Assembly (NCBI GenBank): GCA_019636875.1
Contig: JAHBWR010000015.1
Location: 1-44,343, forward strand
Length of the DNA: 44,343 nucleotides
Direction of reading: 5' to 3'
From: Nitrospira sp.
Lineage (GTDB): Bacteria; Nitrospirota; Nitrospiria; Nitrospirales; Nitrospiraceae
This document shows positions 7,065 to 14,569 of the stretch, one piece after another (position 1 is the first letter of the stretch; each line of letters opens with the position of its first letter). Under the pieces are notes generated by a model. That model did not search any database and was not told the origin of the DNA. It saw nothing but the letters and a program-made list of their open reading frames with translations. A program made the position numbers and the translations under genes.

Positions 7065-8915
7065 ATGAAAATGACACCGACTGATACCAAACCTTCCGAA
7101 AACCTCAATATCGTCATCGTCGGCCATGTGGATCATGGCAAGTCCACCCTGCTGGGAAGACTCTATGCCGATACCGGGTCACTGCCCGACGGGAAACTGG
7201 AAAAAGTCCAGGCGATCTGCAAACAACAGGGGAAAGAGTTCGAATACGCGTTCCTCTTCGATGCGTTTCTCGAAGAACAGGAGCAGGGGATTACGATCGA
7301 TACGGCCCGCACCTTTTTCATGTGGAAAGGCCGTCAATACATCATCATCGATGCGCCGGGCCACAAAGAATTTCTCAAGAATATGATTTCCGGAGCCGCA
7401 CGAGCCGAAGCGGCGTTGCTCTTGATCGATGCCTTGGAAGGTGTCAAAGAGCAATCCAAGAAGCACGGCTATCTCTTATCGCTCCTAGGCGTCAGACAAT
7501 TTGCGGTCGTGGTCAACAAGATGGATCTAGTTGGGTACCGCCAGGATGTGTTCGACGGCATTGAAAAGGAATATCGGGAGTTTCTTGGCCAGTTCAAAGC
7601 GGTGCCGTCGCAATTCATTCCGGTCAGCGCCAAGCTCGGCGACAATATTGCGAATCGCAGTGCAACCATGTCGTGGTACAGCGGGCCGACCGTCCTTGAG
7701 ACGCTCGGTGGGTTCGGCAAAGAAGCGGCTCGCTCGGAACAACCGCTGCGATTGCCCGTGCAGGACGTCTATAAGTTCGATGCGCGCCGCATCATTACGG
7801 GTCGCATTACAGCTGGGCAGCTCAAGGTCGGCGATCACCTCGTCTTTTCTCCATCCAACAAGCGAGCCAACATCCGGACTGTGGAAGCTTTCAATGTTGA
7901 GCCACAGCCGACGGCAGGCCAGGCGGGACAGTCGATTGGTGTGACGCTTGATGAGCAGATTTTTGTAGAGCGCGGTGAGATCGCCTCCACGCAAGACCAT
8001 CTCCCTCAGTTGTCTACGGCCTTCCGGGCAAACGTCTTTTGGTTGGGGAAACGACCACTAGAAAAGGGGCGGAAATATCTTCTGCGCGTTGCCACAAAAG
8101 AAGTGGATTGTGAAGTAGCTTCGATCCATCGGATCATCGATACGATGGATTTGGCTCAGCAACAAGGCAGCAGCGCGGTCAGTAAGAACCAGGTTGCTGA
8201 ATTGACTTTGCGTACCAAAGTCCCGGTCGCATTCGATCTCTCGGCCTCGTTCGAGTCGACCGGTCGTTTCGTCCTGGTCGATGAGTATGATATTGCGGGC
8301 GGCGGGATTATCACCGAACTGGTCCATGACGACCAGGAGTTTCTCCGCGAAGAAGCCAGACGACGGGATTTTGCCTGGATCAAGGGGGAAGTCACGGTTG
8401 AGGATCGGGCGCAACAGTATGGCCATCGTGCTGCCGTTGTCTTGATGACCGGAGGTCGGCACACGGGGAAATCTTTCTTGGCTAGAAAGCTTGAGGGGCG
8501 TCTGGTGGCGGATGGGCGTCACGCTTATCTCTTGGATGGAGAAAATCTCCGGCGTGGCCTTGATGCGGATCTGAGCGAAGCCGAGCGCGGGCAAACGACA
8601 GAAATGGCTCGACGTTATGGTGAAGTGGCGCGTCTACTCACTGATACTGGCCTCATTGTAGTTTCTACGACCAATCCCTTTGGCCTGGCCTATCGCGAAG
8701 CCGCAGAAGCCATTAGGACGCTTGTGCATCCCGTCCCAGTTATCGCTGTGCATATGAGTAAGACCACAGAAGAGCCGCCGCCGAGTACCGACGTCATCCT
8801 TACCGGTCCCACAGATTTCGACGCGGCTACCGCCAAAGTTCTCGACGAGCTGAAACGCCGTGGTGTGTTGGCCAAGGCCATCGGTGCGAAGCCGGTCTTC
8901 CAATATTCGATCTAA
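7065..8915 (+). CDS. cysN: Sulfate adenylyltransferase subunit 1 with divergent APS kinase-like domain
   Basis: The 616-aa protein opens with a translation-factor GTPase: G1 GHVDHGKST near residue 20, G2 GITIDTA, G3 DAPGHKEF, G4 NKMD. Beta-barrel domains follow to about residue 430. This half is the CysN GTPase that drives APS synthesis with CysD. From about residue 455 an APS kinase-like domain follows with Walker A GGRHTGKS at 463-470 and [10 protein letters not shown]. However, the family's substrate loop (ISPFRxDR) reads [11 protein letters not shown], and the usual RDPKGLYKKAR lid segment is not recognisable. The tail therefore probably lacks normal APS kinase activity, in line with APS being used directly by CysH. 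ATG 7065 follows an AGG-containing site; ATG 7071 is an alternative. Confidence 0.92.
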   Translation: MKMTPTDTKPSENLNIVIVGHVDHGKSTLLGRLYADTGSLPDGKLEKVQAICKQQGKEFEYAFLFDAFLEEQEQGITIDTARTFFMWKGRQYIIIDAPGHKEFLKNMISGAARAEAALLLIDALEGVKEQSKKHGYLLSLLGVRQFAVVVNKMDLVGYRQDVFDGIEKEYREFLGQFKAVPSQFIPVSAKLGDNIANRSATMSWYSGPTVLETLGGFGKEAARSEQPLRLPVQDVYKFDARRIITGRITAGQLKVGDHLVFSPSNKRANIRTVEAFNVEPQPTAGQAGQSIGVTLDEQIFVERGEIASTQDHLPQLSTAFRANVFWLGKRPLEKGRKYLLRVATKEVDCEVASIHRIIDTMDLAQQQGSSAVSKNQVAELTLRTKVPVAFDLSASFESTGRFVLVDEYDIAGGGIITELVHDDQEFLREEARRRDFAWIKGEVTVEDRAQQYGHRAAVVLMTGGRHTGKSFLARKLEGRLVADGRHAYLLDGENLRRGLDADLSEAERGQTTEMARRYGEVARLLTDTGLIVVSTTNPFGLAYREAAEAIRTLVHPVPVIAVHMSKTTEEPPPSTDVILTGPTDFDAATAKVLDELKRRGVLAKAIGAKPVFQYSI

Positions 8916-8939
8916 ATCGCAGGACGACGGGCAAGGTCT

Positions 8940-8975
8940 GACAGTATGGCTTCCTACCGGAGGCTACACGCTGTC
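8940..8975. other. Nested hairpin after cysN
   Basis: GACAG (8940-8944) pairs with CTGTC (8971-8975) around an inner stem, GCTTCC (8949-8954) with GGAGGC (8959-8964), closing on TACC. It starts 25 bp after the cysN stop in the gap between convergent genes. No T-run follows, so it may be a processing or Rho-related 3' structure rather than an intrinsic terminator. Confidence 0.35.
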
Positions 8976-9049
8976 TTGGGCTACCCGGCAGCAGGGACTG
9001 GGATAGGCGGGTAAGTAGAAGACGTTGGTCCGAGTCTGATTTATGCAGG

Positions 9050-9072
9050 CCCGCTGAGCATCCTCCAGCGGG
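9050..9072. other. GC-rich hairpin between convergent genes
   Basis: CCCGCTG (9050-9056) and CAGCGGG (9066-9072) form a 7-bp stem with a 9-nt loop. It lies between the end of cysN and the end of the minus-strand gene at 9138 and could act as a 3' structure for either transcript. There is no T-tract on either strand. Confidence 0.3.
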
Positions 9073-9137
9073 GCGGAGAACAACACGACATTGTGGCAAG
9101 CGGACATGTCGTCAGTTTGATTAGGCATTCCCCATGA

Positions 9138-9533
9138 TTAGAATTTGAATACGAGCTTCCGCAAGATGACAATTGCCGTTGGAACCGCTGCCCCAAGTCC
9201 AGCCCACTGGGCCTTCTGGTTCCAAGCCAAATCTTCTTTCCGCCTCCGCTCAGCGTCCAGCTGCTCTTGGAGTGCCGCGTTTTGCTCTTGCAACAATTCA
9301 CTCTCCTGCTTCCGGTTCTCGTTCAGCCCCTCCAGCGTTTCAACATAGGCTTTCTGTTTTTCAAACATCTCTTTGTATTCGGCCAACAACTTTCCGGATT
9401 CACTAAGGAGCTGTTTGTTCTGCTTGACTTCGGCGAGCACCTTGACGAACTGATCGCGAGGCACAGCGACGACTTTTTCTTCTGCCTGGGCAACGGTAGG
9501 GAGTAAGAGCAGGGTGAGCAACAGGTAGATCAT
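9138..9533 (-). CDS. Secreted or membrane-tethered coiled-coil protein, unknown function
   Basis: The likely product is 131 aa, starting MIYLLLTLLLLPTVAQAEEK, a classic signal peptide with cleavage near AQA-EE. The start is backed by GGAGG ten bases upstream of the ATG; an in-frame extension to 9674 would put about 47 uncharged residues in front of the signal and is rejected. Residues about 30-105 are a charged coiled coil (LLAEYKEMFEKQKAYVETLEG, then Gln/Glu-rich repeats). A short hydrophobic segment, GLGAAVPTAIVILRKLVFKF, ends the protein and could anchor it. It lies downstream of another coiled-coil gene on the same strand. I do not recognise the family. Confidence 0.62.
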   Translation of the reverse strand: MIYLLLTLLLLPTVAQAEEKVVAVPRDQFVKVLAEVKQNKQLLSESGKLLAEYKEMFEKQKAYVETLEGLNENRKQESELLQEQNAALQEQLDAERRRKEDLAWNQKAQWAGLGAAVPTAIVILRKLVFKF

Positions 9534-9664
9534 GGCCTTCGTTCCTCCACCTTGACGTACCAATTCACGTTTTCCCGAATTTGAGTCGATGTCTGCAAGC
9601 GGAATAGCCTGACGAGTCACGCTGTCCGGCGAATTCTTAGTAGTAGGATAGAGTCCGATATCAC

Positions 9665-10210
9665 TCATCGGCATTCCCTCACCTGTACATCGACTCCCAA
9701 TGTTTCCTTTGCGAGCTTGACCAACCCCGCATCCGTTTCAGCTTGCTTCAGCACGGCCTGCTTAATGATCGGCGTCTGCACTTTCATTGCCTCCAAGACC
9801 TGCTCGTACTCAGCCAATTGCTGGTGCCGCAGTCCCAGCTCGCGCATCTGGGTAGCAGCCAGCTCATCCTTTTCCTTAATCACTCCTTGGAGCTGGGTGA
9901 TCTGTTGGCGGAGCTGACCATTTTGGTGTCGAAGCTGACCATTCTGTTGGCGGAGCTCGCCATTTTGTCCCTGGAGCTGGTCATTCTGGTCGTTGAGTTG
10001 AGTATTCTGCGCGTAGAGTTCCTGGTTCCGCTGCTCCAGCCCAGAGATTCTCTCTATGGAAGCCGGATCCACGGCCGCCTCCACCGCTTGTGGCTCGATC
10101 AGGTTCGTCTCGCTCTGCCAGGACCATATGACTGCCTGGCCGGTGAAGAACATGACCACCACGCCGGCGAGGCTATAGGCCACGACATGGGATTTGAGAT
10201 GGTTCAGCAT
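9665..10210 (-). CDS. Membrane-anchored coiled-coil protein with heptad repeats
   Basis: The 181-aa protein has one N-terminal membrane segment (VVAYSLAGVVVMFFTGQAVI) and then a long parallel-type coiled coil. Residues about 55-110 repeat a seven-residue unit of the type QNGQLRQ, with an Asn and Gln at fixed places and Leu at the core. At DNA level this is a run of imperfect 21-bp repeats (about 9918-10010). The C-terminal part (VLKQAETDAGLVKLAKETLG) is globular. It probably sits in the inner membrane with the coil in the periplasm. It is 131 bp upstream of the 9138-9533 gene on the same strand. The function is unknown; low-complexity composition makes distant homology unreliable. Confidence 0.65.
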   Translation of the reverse strand: MLNHLKSHVVAYSLAGVVVMFFTGQAVIWSWQSETNLIEPQAVEAAVDPASIERISGLEQRNQELYAQNTQLNDQNDQLQGQNGELRQQNGQLRHQNGQLRQQITQLQGVIKEKDELAATQMRELGLRHQQLAEYEQVLEAMKVQTPIIKQAVLKQAETDAGLVKLAKETLGVDVQVRECR

Positions 10211-10625
10211 GGATTAACCTCTTCGCTGCAAATTCTTACCAAATAGGGCCGCGAAAAATCACTCAGACATTGAATAGTTGTATCCAGCTTCAAAATCTTC
10301 CCAAGGCGTAATTTCTGAATCATTTCTGGAATTGCGATCCTCCTTCGCATTCTACTATCGTGGCCTAGTGAACCGGAAAATGCAAGCGCTTCTGCATGGG
10401 AGTACGACCGACCGAATTTTACCTAATACCCATGTCGCCCTAATGGGACCCACGGATCGTGGTGATGCTATAAGTGGTATTATCAAATGTTTGGGGTGGG
10501 GTGCCTTTCTGGCCCACGCTATCGAAAGCAAACCGGGTTCCCGGTGCTCCGGTTACAGCTCATCAATCAATTCACACCAAGCCCCAAGGCCCCGTTTTTC
10601 AGAGGACGCTACACAGACCAACCCC

Positions 10626-10654
10626 TTGACGGATTTCTTCTACAGCAATATTCT
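10626..10654 (+). promoter_or_regulatory. Predicted sigma-70 promoter for the OmpA/HHH pair
   Basis: TTGACG (10626-10631), a 17-bp spacer and TATTCT (10649-10654) make a good promoter about 45 bp before the OmpA-like start. A small dyad, CAGCA-ATATTC-TGCTG (10643-10658), overlaps the -10 box and could be a binding site. The remaining divergent gap (10211-10625) shows no gene or strong structure that I can support. Confidence 0.5.
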
Positions 10655-10696
10655 GCTGTGCCGTGCTCTGTTGCTTTCCTAAGCAGGGTGACCGTC

Positions 10697-11269
10697 ATGC
10701 AGGGTAAAGACCCGTTTTTGGCGCTTCTCGGGGTATTCATCCTGAGTATGACGTGGTTTTTCTGTGGCAAAGGGTCAGTGACGTCATCTCCTCCGATTGC
10801 AGTGGGAAACCCGTCTGAAATTCCTCCACCGGTCCCGAAAATCACGGCCCCCCAGACATTGCCTCCAGCAGCACCACGGGTATCTGCACCGGCAGGGTTG
10901 AAAAAAAAGATCGATGACCTGTTGAGAGAAGATACGATTCAATTTCGAATCAACAGCGCGGCCCTTCTGCCGGACGGTAAAGCGGTATTAAACCGTGTGG
11001 CCACGATGTTACGCGAGGACCCAACCGTGGCCTTTGAAGTTGGCGGCCATACGGACAACGTCGGGCTGGAGCAGGCGAATTGGGTGCTTTCGGAACAACG
11101 TGCCAAAACTGTCGTCGAGTATCTGATTTCACAAGGGATCGCACCCGAACGGTTGACCCCCAAAGGGTATGGAGCGTCGCGCCCAATTGTGGAAAATGCC
11201 ACTGATGAGGGGCATTGGCAAAACCGACGAATCGAATTTTCCATCGCAATTAAGGGAGCGCAGCCATGA
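10697..11269 (+). CDS. OmpA-family peptidoglycan-binding envelope protein
   Basis: The 190-aa product starts at an ATG preceded by AGGGTGA; an earlier in-frame start at 10487 gives a non-signal extension and is not preferred. An N-terminal hydrophobic segment (FLALLGVFILSMTWFFC) is followed by a Pro-rich linker and an OmpA C-terminal domain: IQFRINSAALLPDGKAVL, then VGGHTDNVG and the LSEQRAKTVVEYLISQGI, YGASRPI and NRRIEFSI motifs. That domain binds diaminopimelate-type peptidoglycan. The cysteine after the hydrophobic run is not in a good lipobox, so an uncleaved membrane anchor is more likely. Its stop overlaps the next start by four bases (ATGA), implying coupled translation. Confidence 0.85.
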   Translation: MQGKDPFLALLGVFILSMTWFFCGKGSVTSSPPIAVGNPSEIPPPVPKITAPQTLPPAAPRVSAPAGLKKKIDDLLREDTIQFRINSAALLPDGKAVLNRVATMLREDPTVAFEVGGHTDNVGLEQANWVLSEQRAKTVVEYLISQGIAPERLTPKGYGASRPIVENATDEGHWQNRRIEFSIAIKGAQP

Positions 11270-12651
11270 TGACTGCGCACTGGACCTGCTGGCTCTGGAC
11301 GATGTTGGGAGCCGGGCTTCTTGGGTGGGGGATCAAGGGTGTGGTGTTGGGGACTCTGATGGACGACAAACGTCGTGAGATGGAACGCCTCACGAATAAA
11401 ATCGCTGCACTTACCAAGTTGGCCAATCAGCCGCCGGAGGTTCGTACGGTTGAAAAGCGGGTGGAGGTGCCGGTCGAACGGGTCGTGATGAAACGAGTGG
11501 AAGTCCCGGTGGAGAAAGTTGTGGATCGGCCGGTCGACAATCCAGAGCACCTCGCCAGGATCAAGGCGTTGGAAGGGGAGGTTTCCGTAATCGCCGGATT
11601 GGTGGGGCAGATCGCTCAACTCCAAACCATTTCTTCCCAGGCCGGGGGGGAGAAGAGAATTGAAGGACGAGTGGTGGTACCGGTCGACAATCCGGAGCAC
11701 CTGGCTCGGATCAAGGCGTTAGAAGGCGAAGTGGCCGTGATCGATGATCTTCGTACGCAGATTGCTGAGCTCCGGGCCGTGTCGTTGCAGGCCGGTGAGA
11801 AAGTCGTCGAGAAGCCGATCGAACCTACCGCTGAGAAGCTTGCCGAGAAGCATGGAGAAGTGCCGGTTGAAAAGATGAGCGAGCACAAGGGGAACCTCGA
11901 CCAAGCTGGTATCATGGAGCCATCGGATGAGGGACAAGCGGTCGATGAGTCGCCCGATGACCTGAAGCAAATCCGCGGGGTCGGGCCGGCCTTAGAGCGC
12001 TTCCTGCGCAAACGTGGTGTTTTCTCGTTCAGCCAGGTGGCGACCTGGAGCCAGGCAGACATCGACAAATTCGAGTTCCTCTTGCCCAATTTTGGGGGAC
12101 GCATCCAACGAGAAAACTGGGTGCGGAGCGCGCAGGTCGAGCACTACAAAAAGTATAAACAGTGGCTCGGCGACGGCGAACCTCCGAATGAGAGCCTGGA
12201 GCTCCCTAGGCGGATCGCTGATCTTCGGGTAGCGTCTTCACCGGCCGGAGAGAGATTCGCCGAAGAGGAGATCGAGACTCTCCCGGGAAGGAATGGGGCA
12301 GAGTCGGTTGAAATGATAAGCGAACCAGCCGGAAATCTAGACCAAGCCGGTATCGTGGAGCCATCGGATGAGGGACAAGCGGTCGGCGAGTCGCCCGATG
12401 ATCTGAAACAAATCCGCGGGGTCGGGCCGGGGCTAGAGCGGTTCCTGCACAAACGGGGTGTCTTCTGGTTCAGTCAGGTGGCGACCTGGAGTCAGAAGGA
12501 TATCGATAAGTTCGAGTTCCTCTTGCCCAACTTTGGGGGGCGCATCCAACGAGAAAACTGGGTGCATAGTGCCAGGGTCGAGTACTACAAGAAGTATAAG
12601 CAGTGGCTCGGCGATGGCGAGCCTCCAAGTGCGACGCCCGAGGCACACTAG
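11266..12651 (+). CDS. Membrane-anchored protein with duplicated helix-hairpin-helix domains
   Basis: The 461-aa protein has an N-terminal membrane segment (WTMLGAGLLGWGIKGVVLGT) and a coiled region with two copies of PVDNPEHLARIKALEGEV set 50 residues apart. It then has two near-identical domains of about 100 residues (about 209-309 and 356-456). Each reads DDLKQIRGVGPxLERFL, KRGVFxFSQVATWS, IDKFEFLLPNFGGRIQREN. The RGVGP hairpin and following helices match the predicted helix-3-turn-helix (FEN1-like) family seen in proteins annotated as 5' DNA nucleases. No catalytic acid cluster is evident, so DNA or protein binding is safer than nuclease. It is coupled to the OmpA-like gene by a 4-base overlap, which points to an envelope location. 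Confidence 0.78.
   Translation: MMTAHWTCWLWTMLGAGLLGWGIKGVVLGTLMDDKRREMERLTNKIAALTKLANQPPEVRTVEKRVEVPVERVVMKRVEVPVEKVVDRPVDNPEHLARIKALEGEVSVIAGLVGQIAQLQTISSQAGGEKRIEGRVVVPVDNPEHLARIKALEGEVAVIDDLRTQIAELRAVSLQAGEKVVEKPIEPTAEKLAEKHGEVPVEKMSEHKGNLDQAGIMEPSDEGQAVDESPDDLKQIRGVGPALERFLRKRGVFSFSQVATWSQADIDKFEFLLPNFGGRIQRENWVRSAQVEHYKKYKQWLGDGEPPNESLELPRRIADLRVASSPAGERFAEEEIETLPGRNGAESVEMISEPAGNLDQAGIVEPSDEGQAVGESPDDLKQIRGVGPGLERFLHKRGVFWFSQVATWSQKDIDKFEFLLPNFGGRIQRENWVHSARVEYYKKYKQWLGDGEPPSATPEAH
11890..12636 (+). repeat. Two direct copies of a ~305-bp coding segment
   Basis: About 11890-12195 and 12331-12636 are highly similar at DNA level with a constant 441-bp offset (147 codons). Long stretches are identical, for example around 11917 and 12358. 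A smaller duplication of the same gene lies at about 11528-11590 and 11678-11740 (150-bp offset). Preservation of silent positions suggests recent duplication or ongoing gene conversion. Confidence 0.8.
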
Positions 12652-12735
12652 GTCTGATCTTTATTAGACTGATCAGGTAATCCTCCTAGTAAAAGTGCTG
12701 ATCGAGGAGATGTGGGGTCCGATTCGTAGATGGAC

Positions 12736-12792
12736 ATGAAGTTGCGCGTGGTATTGGTGGTATCAGCCTTCCTTGCCTGTTTGACTCCCTGA
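12736..12792 (+). other. 18-codon reading frame resembling a lipoprotein signal, then stop
   Basis: ATG 12736 opens MKLRVVLVVSAFLACLTP and then stops. Positive N-terminus, hydrophobic core and FLAC lipobox are those of a lipoprotein signal peptide with nothing after it. It could be the stub of a deleted lipoprotein gene, a leader peptide or chance. TTGACT at 12781, with a weak -10 after 17-18 bp, may be the promoter of the next gene and overlaps its end. Confidence 0.25.
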
Positions 12793-12853
12793 AAATCCTT
12801 GTGATAGCGTAGGTTATCGAAAATCTTGCGGAGAGACCGGAACAGGAGTCTTT

Positions 12854-13576
12854 ATGAAATTTGTCTGTCTCAATTGCGAAACATACATGAGTCTCGAGAA
12901 GGTCGAAAAGCCGGAGGAAGGCTCGCTCGGCGTTTTCTTTGCCTGCCCCTCCTGCAGCGCGAAGTTCTCGATGGTGACGAACGCCGGCGAAACGAACATG
13001 ATGAATTCCTTGGGATTGAAACTGGGTGCGAAGGCCGCGCCGGACGCCTCTATGGAAGGACTACGCGCTCTCGCAGGAAATGGCCAAGGTGCTTCCGCTG
13101 CGAAGCCAAGTCCTGCTGCACCAACGGTTGCTGCCACGGCGGAATCACCCGCCAAGGCTCCTGAGAAGGCGAGCGGCTGTCCCTTTTCGGCTATGGTTGC
13201 TGAGATGGGCTTGACCAATTCGGGGAAGCCGGCCAACGGTGGACCGTCTGAATTCACCTGGACTCCCGATGCCAAAGAAAAGCTTGATCGCCTTCCGGCG
13301 TTTGTGAAACCGATGGTCCAAAGCAGCGTGGAGGGGTACGCGCGTAAGCAAGGATTTACCACGATCACATTGCAAGTCATGGACGATTCTAAGAATTATT
13401 CCCCTGAAGGAATGACCTGGTCGCGTGAGGCGGAACAGCGGTTGGAAAATATTCCTGACTTCATCCGCCCCATGGCCCGCAAGGAAGTCGAACGGATGGC
13501 CAAGGAACGCGGAGCCTCAACCATCACGGCGCAGGTGATGGACGAAGCCAAAGACAAGTTCATGAAGTTTATGTAA
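12854..13576 (+). CDS. Zinc-ribbon protein with two PCP_red domains
   Basis: The 240-aa protein begins with a zinc ribbon (C5, C8, C31, C34: CLNC...CPSC). An Ala/Pro-rich linker (about 60-105) contains SGCPFSAMVAEMG. Two consecutive domains of the PCP_red type follow: WTPDAKEKLDRLPAFVKPMV then YARKQGFTTITLQVM (about 135-180), and WSREAEQRLENIPDFIRPMA then MAKERGASTITAQVM (about 190-235). PCP_red was named from a region of light-independent protochlorophyllide reductase, but no photosynthesis gene is here, so a different role is likely. An aggag ribosome site precedes the ATG, and a strong terminator follows the stop. A four-domain relative is at 27517. Confidence 0.82.
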   Translation: MKFVCLNCETYMSLEKVEKPEEGSLGVFFACPSCSAKFSMVTNAGETNMMNSLGLKLGAKAAPDASMEGLRALAGNGQGASAAKPSPAAPTVAATAESPAKAPEKASGCPFSAMVAEMGLTNSGKPANGGPSEFTWTPDAKEKLDRLPAFVKPMVQSSVEGYARKQGFTTITLQVMDDSKNYSPEGMTWSREAEQRLENIPDFIRPMARKEVERMAKERGASTITAQVMDEAKDKFMKFM

Positions 13577-13602
13577 GAGAATTGACTCATAGCAGGCGAT
13601 GG

Positions 13603-13634
13603 AAGGGCCCATCCGGCCGTCTGGATGGGCCTTT
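13603..13634 (+). terminator. Intrinsic terminator after the zinc-ribbon/PCP_red gene
   Basis: GGCCCATCC (13606-13614), an 8-nt loop and GGATGGGCC (13623-13631) make a perfect 9-bp GC-rich stem, extended by A-T pairs and followed by TTTCTTCT. It lies 30 bp after the stop codon and fits a factor-independent terminator. Confidence 0.85.
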
Positions 13635-13670
13635 CTTCTGTCTGCCTCATGTTTCCATGATTCGTTGGTT

Positions 13671-14432
13671 ATGAAGCGGTGGAGTCTTCTGCTCGTTCTC
13701 TCAATGTTCCTAGTAGCGTTGTTCACTGGGCCGTCCCATGTCGGTGCTCAACCACTCCCGGAACAGCCTCACGTCTTGGTCCCCACTACCACGACCGCGA
13801 CGCATAATGAGCATGGTGAACATGGTCGCGATGGATGGGAGGGATCAGCTGAAGGGAAGGCCTATTCGGAGTTTAATCATCATCTCGCTGGCTTCTTTGA
13901 CACCCTCTTGGGGCTCGCCGAGTTAGGTAATGCGCTCCAGTACCCGCTTCCCTTCTGGACGCGACTCGTATTGCCTGCCGCACTCGGGACCATGGGGGTG
14001 TATTTGTTCATTTGGAGCGACCACGATGCATGGCCGATCGGTACTCTGAGTTTTGTGGAGTCGTTTTTCGGAGGGAATCGGGAGATCGTCGAACACAAAT
14101 TCTACGGGCTCCTTGCGCTGCTCATGGCCTTCGTCGAGGCCTTTCGCCGGACGGGCAGGCTTCACCACCCGGCCTGGGCGGCTCCGTTGGTGTTCTCAAT
14201 CCTCATTGCCGGATTGCTGTTATTTGTCCATTCGCACGGCGATCATCCAGGCACCGCGAAGATTGAGTTCCATCATGCTGTGTTAGGAACAGTCAGCATG
14301 GCTGCTGCCTTGTCTAAGGGGATGGCCTCCTGGTTCCCTGGTGCGTCCCCGCGTACGGTCAAGCGATGGGAGGTTGCCTGGGCGGCCTCCGTGATTCTCT
14401 TCGGTCTTCTGCTTCTCGCCTATTCTGAATAA
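13671..14432 (+). CDS. Multi-pass membrane protein with His-rich motifs, unknown function
   Basis: The preferred ATG 13671 gives 253 aa starting MKRWSLLLVLSMFLVALFTG, a signal peptide or first helix; an in-frame start at 13599 would lie inside the preceding terminator. A His-rich segment (HNEHGEHGRDGW) follows, then NHHLAGFFDTLLGLAELG and about five hydrophobic helices. Further histidines occur at EHKFYG, RRTGRLHHPAW, HSHGDHPG and EFHHAVLG, several at membrane edges. The pattern suggests metal binding or transport, or a CopD-like membrane unit, but I do not recognise a defined family and the function is open. A dyad containing a TTGACA box follows the stop. Confidence 0.72.
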   Translation: MKRWSLLLVLSMFLVALFTGPSHVGAQPLPEQPHVLVPTTTTATHNEHGEHGRDGWEGSAEGKAYSEFNHHLAGFFDTLLGLAELGNALQYPLPFWTRLVLPAALGTMGVYLFIWSDHDAWPIGTLSFVESFFGGNREIVEHKFYGLLALLMAFVEAFRRTGRLHHPAWAAPLVFSILIAGLLLFVHSHGDHPGTAKIEFHHAVLGTVSMAAALSKGMASWFPGASPRTVKRWEVAWAASVILFGLLLLAYSE

Positions 14433-14460
14433 TGGTCCGTTTTCCTTGCACCAGTGTCAT

Positions 14461-14490
14461 TTGACACCTTTCCGAGGCCTGTGCTAGGTC
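14461..14490 (+). promoter_or_regulatory. Predicted promoter of yebC
   Basis: TTGACA (14461-14466) is followed after 18 bp by TAGGTC (14485-14490), preceded by TGC. The -35 box lies within a dyad, GTGTCA-TT-TGACAC (14454-14467), which could also be a 3' hairpin of the previous gene. The leader to the yebC ATG is about 75 nt and ends with gaggaggg. Confidence 0.4.
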
Positions 14491-14569
14491 TAACCCCTCG
14501 CGGTTCTTACCGTTCTATTTCGCATCTCTAACCAGCCAAGAAAATCAGGTTGGGATAGAGGAGGGACAC

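Noticed and set aside
7065..8915. Calling the gene a full bifunctional CysNC with active APS kinase
   Set aside because: The kinase-like part lacks the substrate and lid motifs, so only the CysN function is supported.
9918..10010. Possible CRISPR-like array (regular short repeats)
   Set aside because: The repeats are 21-bp, lack spacers and simply encode coiled-coil heptads.
10278..10682. 134-codon frame in the divergent gap before the OmpA-like gene
   Set aside because: Irregular composition, no ribosome site and no recognisable domain; it runs over the predicted promoter.
11890..12636. Possible transposon from the long direct repeats
   Set aside because: The copies lie in frame inside one gene and encode the same domain; no transposase or terminal inverted repeats.
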